DNA of 64,000 nucleotides from contig JAGXGH010000102.1 of NCBI GenBank assembly GCA_024636835.1, forward strand, positions 1-64,000, in the 5' to 3' direction. The position numbers and the translations under genes were made by a program. Source of the stretch: Verrucomicrobiales bacterium. GTDB taxonomy: Bacteria; Verrucomicrobiota; Verrucomicrobiia; Verrucomicrobiales; SLCJ01. Below are positions 62,001 to 64,000 of the stretch, one piece after another. Within the stretch, counting starts at the first letter, position 1, and every line of letters begins with the position of its first letter. The notes beneath the pieces were generated by a model. The model ran no database searches, was not told where the DNA came from, and was given only the letters and a program-made list of their open reading frames with translations.

Positions 62001-62296
62001 TGGGAGGTCATTTGGCAACAATCACGTCGGCTGCCGAGTGGAATTTTGTGCAATCAAGCTTTCCGGCAGGATCACTGAGCACCCTGCTTCTTGGTGGAAC
62101 AGACGATGGTTCGGAAGGCAACTGGCAATGGGTAACGGGGGAACCTTGGATTTACGAGAATTGGGGTTCGGGACGTCCAGATAACAGATCAGGGATCGAT
62201 GGGGGCAGTCAGAACTACATGTGGATTCAGACGGCCTTGACTTGGGATGACGTCGAAGATGGTAGAGCAGGTGGATTTCTAATCGAGCTGGAATAA
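59045..62296 (+). CDS. Large secreted protein with Ig-like, FGE-fold and C-type lectin domains
   Basis: The frame opens at 59000, but Met at 59045 starts a signal peptide (FHRPVYILAVIVSLLAVTTP); the protein has 1083 aa. The N-terminal 600 residues are beta-rich without a named domain. An Ig-like domain follows (60920-61165; PLSQSARAGDTVVFAVEAVG). Then comes an FGE/SUMF1-type domain (61180-61890; YEVTWGEWKAV, YRLPFEAEWEFAARGG, YDMSGNVWEWCWDAD, GFRLARSS) lacking the catalytic Cys, and a C-type lectin-like domain to the end (GHLATITSAAEW, NWQWVTGEPWIYENWGSGRP). Calcium-type sugar or protein binding on the outside of the cell is likely. The protease gene follows by 10 bp. Confidence 0.85.
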   Translation: MKFHRPVYILAVIVSLLAVTTPLQAQLTNETGADSPVIILPNDEPGADAEKPKRVIWSTEPGIRYELQESTTLESDSWTTVDGFPSEAEALAQQHAFETSGDRRFFRIVELDEQPPELVELSPGNDAFGVGRFNAVTAELTDKTGIDPALVSLSINSGPAITLSDPALSLTDGVLVYDLAGETALGGYGETITFSLAVADLLGNATAYNWTFALEREIEVVPNLFVFGSPTAVRAGQKLAGPAATVAARFGGPVRMNEPPTEWTIDTVDALSVVVAYTSVEAPTFSVGQKISNLAPARLEEIFYREITAVTVDETAKTVTLQTSDLELPDLMPEGSFTFGENAELLEFDEDGNLVAMRSLTIELPSIGEDFSGSTIYPVDEGDDSNIEVKLIEARALFHPSVTLALETQAGEIERFSARAEGRFDLSVVPQLTISNSSSKEFSKELWRHGFWVWTAVGYVPVGVEIAASITANASIEVGAEATFTTGFRQTASMGTEGVYVKNASPSVTWDRWFQLDPLQQVPLTYSITGNGMVSVALVPQIDVRLYGAAGLYLNVDPKLELSGSATMTDGVITEANWLLGAYADINAGLSLIGFDNSELPALPPFRFFTREWGESYSAAEMIPLAITRQPLSQSARAGDTVVFAVEAVGTGELDYQWHHNGQLLPAQTHRELRLTGVTSNTGGQYRVCVTDDHETLNSAVAILNLTNSLATGINMVAVSGGTLAMSMGTVAVADFQIGRYEVTWGEWKAVRNEAVARGYDIGTVGAGCADDHPVHSVNWYDVVKWCNLKSEIEGLTPVYTVLGDVYRTGANSPLQNLSANGYRLPFEAEWEFAARGGSQTNDYFFSGSNVLNEVGWYRGNSIDAECDLLGSAGTWPVGGKNANELGLYDMSGNVWEWCWDADSSNRSYLGGSWSSIPITSHVGLSGNAQPGTRNFDSGFRLARSSVNPNPNFRTWHIEEGGNGHTYGLVTGSLLWNQANQVASSMGGHLATITSAAEWNFVQSSFPAGSLSTLLLGGTDDGSEGNWQWVTGEPWIYENWGSGRPDNRSGIDGGSQNYMWIQTALTWDDVEDGRAGGFLIELE

Positions 62297-62306
62297 GTGC
62301 ATTATT

Positions 62307-63182
62307 ATGGCTACCCTAACCGCCACCATCCTCGCCGGCGGGGAATTTAGTTCTCCCACCGACACTCCCAGCGGACGTCTGGACACGACTGGTGCGTTCC
62401 CTTTCGTCGGTGCACTAGAGGTCTCCAATAGCGTCTCCACCTACAAAGGTTCAGCTGTAGCCATTTCGTCAAACTGGATCCTGACGGCGGGCCACAATGC
62501 TGACCTAAACGACGATGGCCTACCGGACACGGTGTGGAGCGGTGATTTTCATCTTCCCGGCTATGGAGTCTTCGGTATTGCCGAGACAATCACGCACCCA
62601 GATTTTTCCGGGTTTGCCAACCCCTTTATCAATGACGACATCGCTCTGATGCGTCTCGCCAGTCCACTTCCTACTTGGTCGATTTTCCCATCCCTTGGAT
62701 CTGCCATGACAGGCGATAATATCACCTTGGTCGGCTTTGGTAGATCCGGCTATGGCAGCTATGGCTACACCAGCAACGCCACCCTGACCGACCGCCGATT
62801 TGGCCAGAACGTGATCGATACACTCGATCTAGACGACGAGGGTTCGGGCTTGGCGGAAGTTTTTCGCTACGACTTCGACGACCCATCCACCACTGGGCTA
62901 CCCGGGGGGAGCCTCGGTAACGGGACCGAGACCATCATCGCCCCAGGGGATTCAGGTGGCGCGGCACTCATACAAACAGTCGGCGGCTGGAAATTAGTTG
63001 GCATCAACACCTTCACCGAGGGATACGGCGGACGCTTCGGCGACACCGGAGGCGGCGTGCTGATTGCTCCATATGAAGACTGGATTTTCACAGAGACTGG
63101 GATTCCCGAGCCAGGAGTAGGTTGCTTGCTGAGTGTAGCGTTCGTCTTGGCACTGTGGCAGAGGCGTCGTCATTGTGAATGA
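62307..63182 (+). CDS. Trypsin-like serine protease with PEP-CTERM tail
   Basis: This 291-aa protease has the catalytic triad of the trypsin family: His in LTAGHNAD, Asp in INDDIALMRL and Ser in PGDSGGAALI. The end is a PEP-CTERM sorting signal: IPEPGVGC, then a membrane helix (LLSVAFVLALW) and QRRRHCE. PEP-CTERM proteins are cut and re-anchored by exosortase. A normal Sec signal peptide is missing: the only start (ATG 62307) gives MATLTATILAGGEFSS, which lacks positive charge. In-frame upstream there is a stop at 62280. It lies 10 bp after the lectin protein gene, so coupling may compensate, or the start was lost. Confidence 0.85.
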   Translation: MATLTATILAGGEFSSPTDTPSGRLDTTGAFPFVGALEVSNSVSTYKGSAVAISSNWILTAGHNADLNDDGLPDTVWSGDFHLPGYGVFGIAETITHPDFSGFANPFINDDIALMRLASPLPTWSIFPSLGSAMTGDNITLVGFGRSGYGSYGYTSNATLTDRRFGQNVIDTLDLDDEGSGLAEVFRYDFDDPSTTGLPGGSLGNGTETIIAPGDSGGAALIQTVGGWKLVGINTFTEGYGGRFGDTGGGVLIAPYEDWIFTETGIPEPGVGCLLSVAFVLALWQRRRHCE

Positions 63183-63383
63183 TTCGCCCACTTGAGAAGC
63201 ACCACAAAGCGGCTCTGCATTAATCAGCTTTCATTTCTAGTGTGGCTCGCTCCGTCATGCCGTCTCCACACGCCGCGCTAGTTTGCCAGAAAATTCTTGG
63301 GAATAGTCAGTTCTGGCTATCTCCGCTTCGCTCCGGTTCTCACTTACCCGTGCCGTCTGCATACCTTCGTTCTCTGCTTGCTG

Positions 63384-64000
63384 TTATTGACCTAGGACAG
63401 GACGGAACCCGATGCCGCCGCTCGCGCTCGTCGGGTATAGCTTCCAGCGTCCCGAACAGCGCGAGCCTGAAGCGTAACTGGTCCAAGCGCCACCGCGGTT
63501 CACACGGAGCGAGCCCGTAGCAGGCCCTGTAGGATCGCTAGTCCCTAAATAGTCACCATACCAGTCATTGCACCATTCGTGCACATTGCCCACCATGTCA
63601 TACAAGCCATAGTCATTCTTGCCCGCCTCAAAACTCCCGACAGGACTTGTGTAGGGCAAACCGTCATCCCAGTCCGGATGAAACGTATAACTCGTGTAGC
63701 TGCTATCATCGTAAGAATGAGCACTCCCATTTGCTCTGTAATTCGCCCGACTATGGTTGATGAAATCTCCCCATGGAAAGAGCTTCCCTGTCAGCTCTCC
63801 CCGTGCTGCCTTTTCCCACTCCGCTTCCGTCGGTAAACGGAAGCCCTTCTTGCTGAAGTCACATTCCCACGTGCCGCCGATGTCATAACACTGTTGCTTG
63901 CCATCTTTCCGGCTGAGGTAGTTACAGTAAGCCACAGCCCCATACCAGCTAACATATACACAGGGGTAGTCCTCCTTACCCGGATCCACCACAATCTGGC
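63384..64000 (-). CDS. FGE-fold (SUMF1-type) domain protein, partial at window edge
   Basis: The frame continues beyond the window; the codon at 63990-63992 is GTG inside QIVVDPGKEDYP, not a real start. The visible 200 residues are an FGE/SUMF1-type domain: VYVSWYGAVAYCNYLS, FRLPTEAEWEKAARGELTG, YGLYDMVGNVHEWCNDWYGD, and the C-terminal RVNRGGAWTSYASGSRCSGR ... IGFRPVLGQ. Only one Cys remains near the catalytic position, so it may be a binding version. It ends 201 bp from the convergent protease gene; that gap holds nothing identified. The variable-looking end is of the kind targeted by diversity-generating retroelements, but no retroelement is in view. Confidence 0.85.
   Translation of the reverse strand, partial: QIVVDPGKEDYPCVYVSWYGAVAYCNYLSRKDGKQQCYDIGGTWECDFSKKGFRLPTEAEWEKAARGELTGKLFPWGDFINHSRANYRANGSAHSYDDSSYTSYTFHPDWDDGLPYTSPVGSFEAGKNDYGLYDMVGNVHEWCNDWYGDYLGTSDPTGPATGSLRVNRGGAWTSYASGSRCSGRWKLYPTSASGGIGFRPVLGQ

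Noticed and set aside
63183-63383. Short frame starting at 63242 on the plus strand
   Set aside because: It overlaps the convergent FGE-domain gene and looks random.

Overview
The window looks like the chromosome of a marine-type, aerobic heterotrophic member of the Verrucomicrobiota. The Rubritalea/Haloferula relatives come to mind, but that placement is inference. The pointers are a PEP-CTERM-tagged protease with an exosortase-associated type CAAX protease, a secreted iduronate-2-sulfatase-like sulfatase, a heparinase II/III-type lyase, FGE-fold/C-type-lectin proteins, many signal-peptide proteins of unknown function, weak Shine-Dalgarno sequences and moderate GC. There are no rRNA genes and no CRISPR array. 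Two tRNA genes are present: Arg(CCG) and Ser(GCU).

Layout. 0-1.8 kb: three small genes of unknown role and tRNA-Arg. 1.9-5.7 kb: a three-gene operon of secreted VWA protein, histidine kinase and OmpR-type regulator. 5.7-7.1 kb: an intact-looking IS481-type element, followed by an exact 15-unit heptamer array abutting a UvrD/Rep helicase gene. 9.4-10.6 kb: duplicated SLBB export-type proteins. 10.6-12.3 kb: repeat-rich, gene-poor DNA with a lipoprotein gene. 12.3-24.8 kb: a cytidylate-kinase-like gene, an envelope operon with an ABC ATPase, an AsmA-like protein, an ABCG-type transporter operon, and an acyltransferase/glycosyltransferase pair. 24.8-36.4 kb: TrhO, a long AT-rich spacer, a redoxin, a GT-C glycosyltransferase, the sulfatase, a VWA protein, and an operon of Lrp, aminotransferase, CPBP protease and NadE. 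36.4-37.8 kb: a VapBC module between two copies of a palindromic repeat. 38.4-46.1 kb: an MFS transporter, an ECF sigma factor with a YfbK-like partner that lacks its VWA domain, then LMW phosphatase, a fused RpiB-GlyA enzyme and Zwf (pentose phosphate and one-carbon metabolism). 46.1-57.8 kb: a repeat cluster, PhoD phosphatase, polysaccharide lyase, Mpl, lipoate ligase family, CbiX/DR2241-type chelatase, YfiH, MarR and a lipoprotein. 58.0-64.0 kb: tRNA-Ser with an integrase remnant, then large secreted FGE/lectin proteins and a PEP-CTERM protease.

The main observations outside ordinary gene content are four. (1) A dispersed repeat of about 100-140 bp ends in the palindrome ATACCAAATCTTGGTAT; three of its four copies overlap a neighbouring gene's stop codon by one base. 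(2) The anti-sigma/YfbK protein has cleanly lost its VWA domain. (3) RpiB and GlyA are fused end to end, in a gene order like the Bacillus ywlE-ywlF-glyA region. (4) A TGTAGCGGC...GCCGCTACA element family has copies that bracket the toxin-antitoxin module. I found no defence island or biosynthetic cluster that is clearly complete and new.
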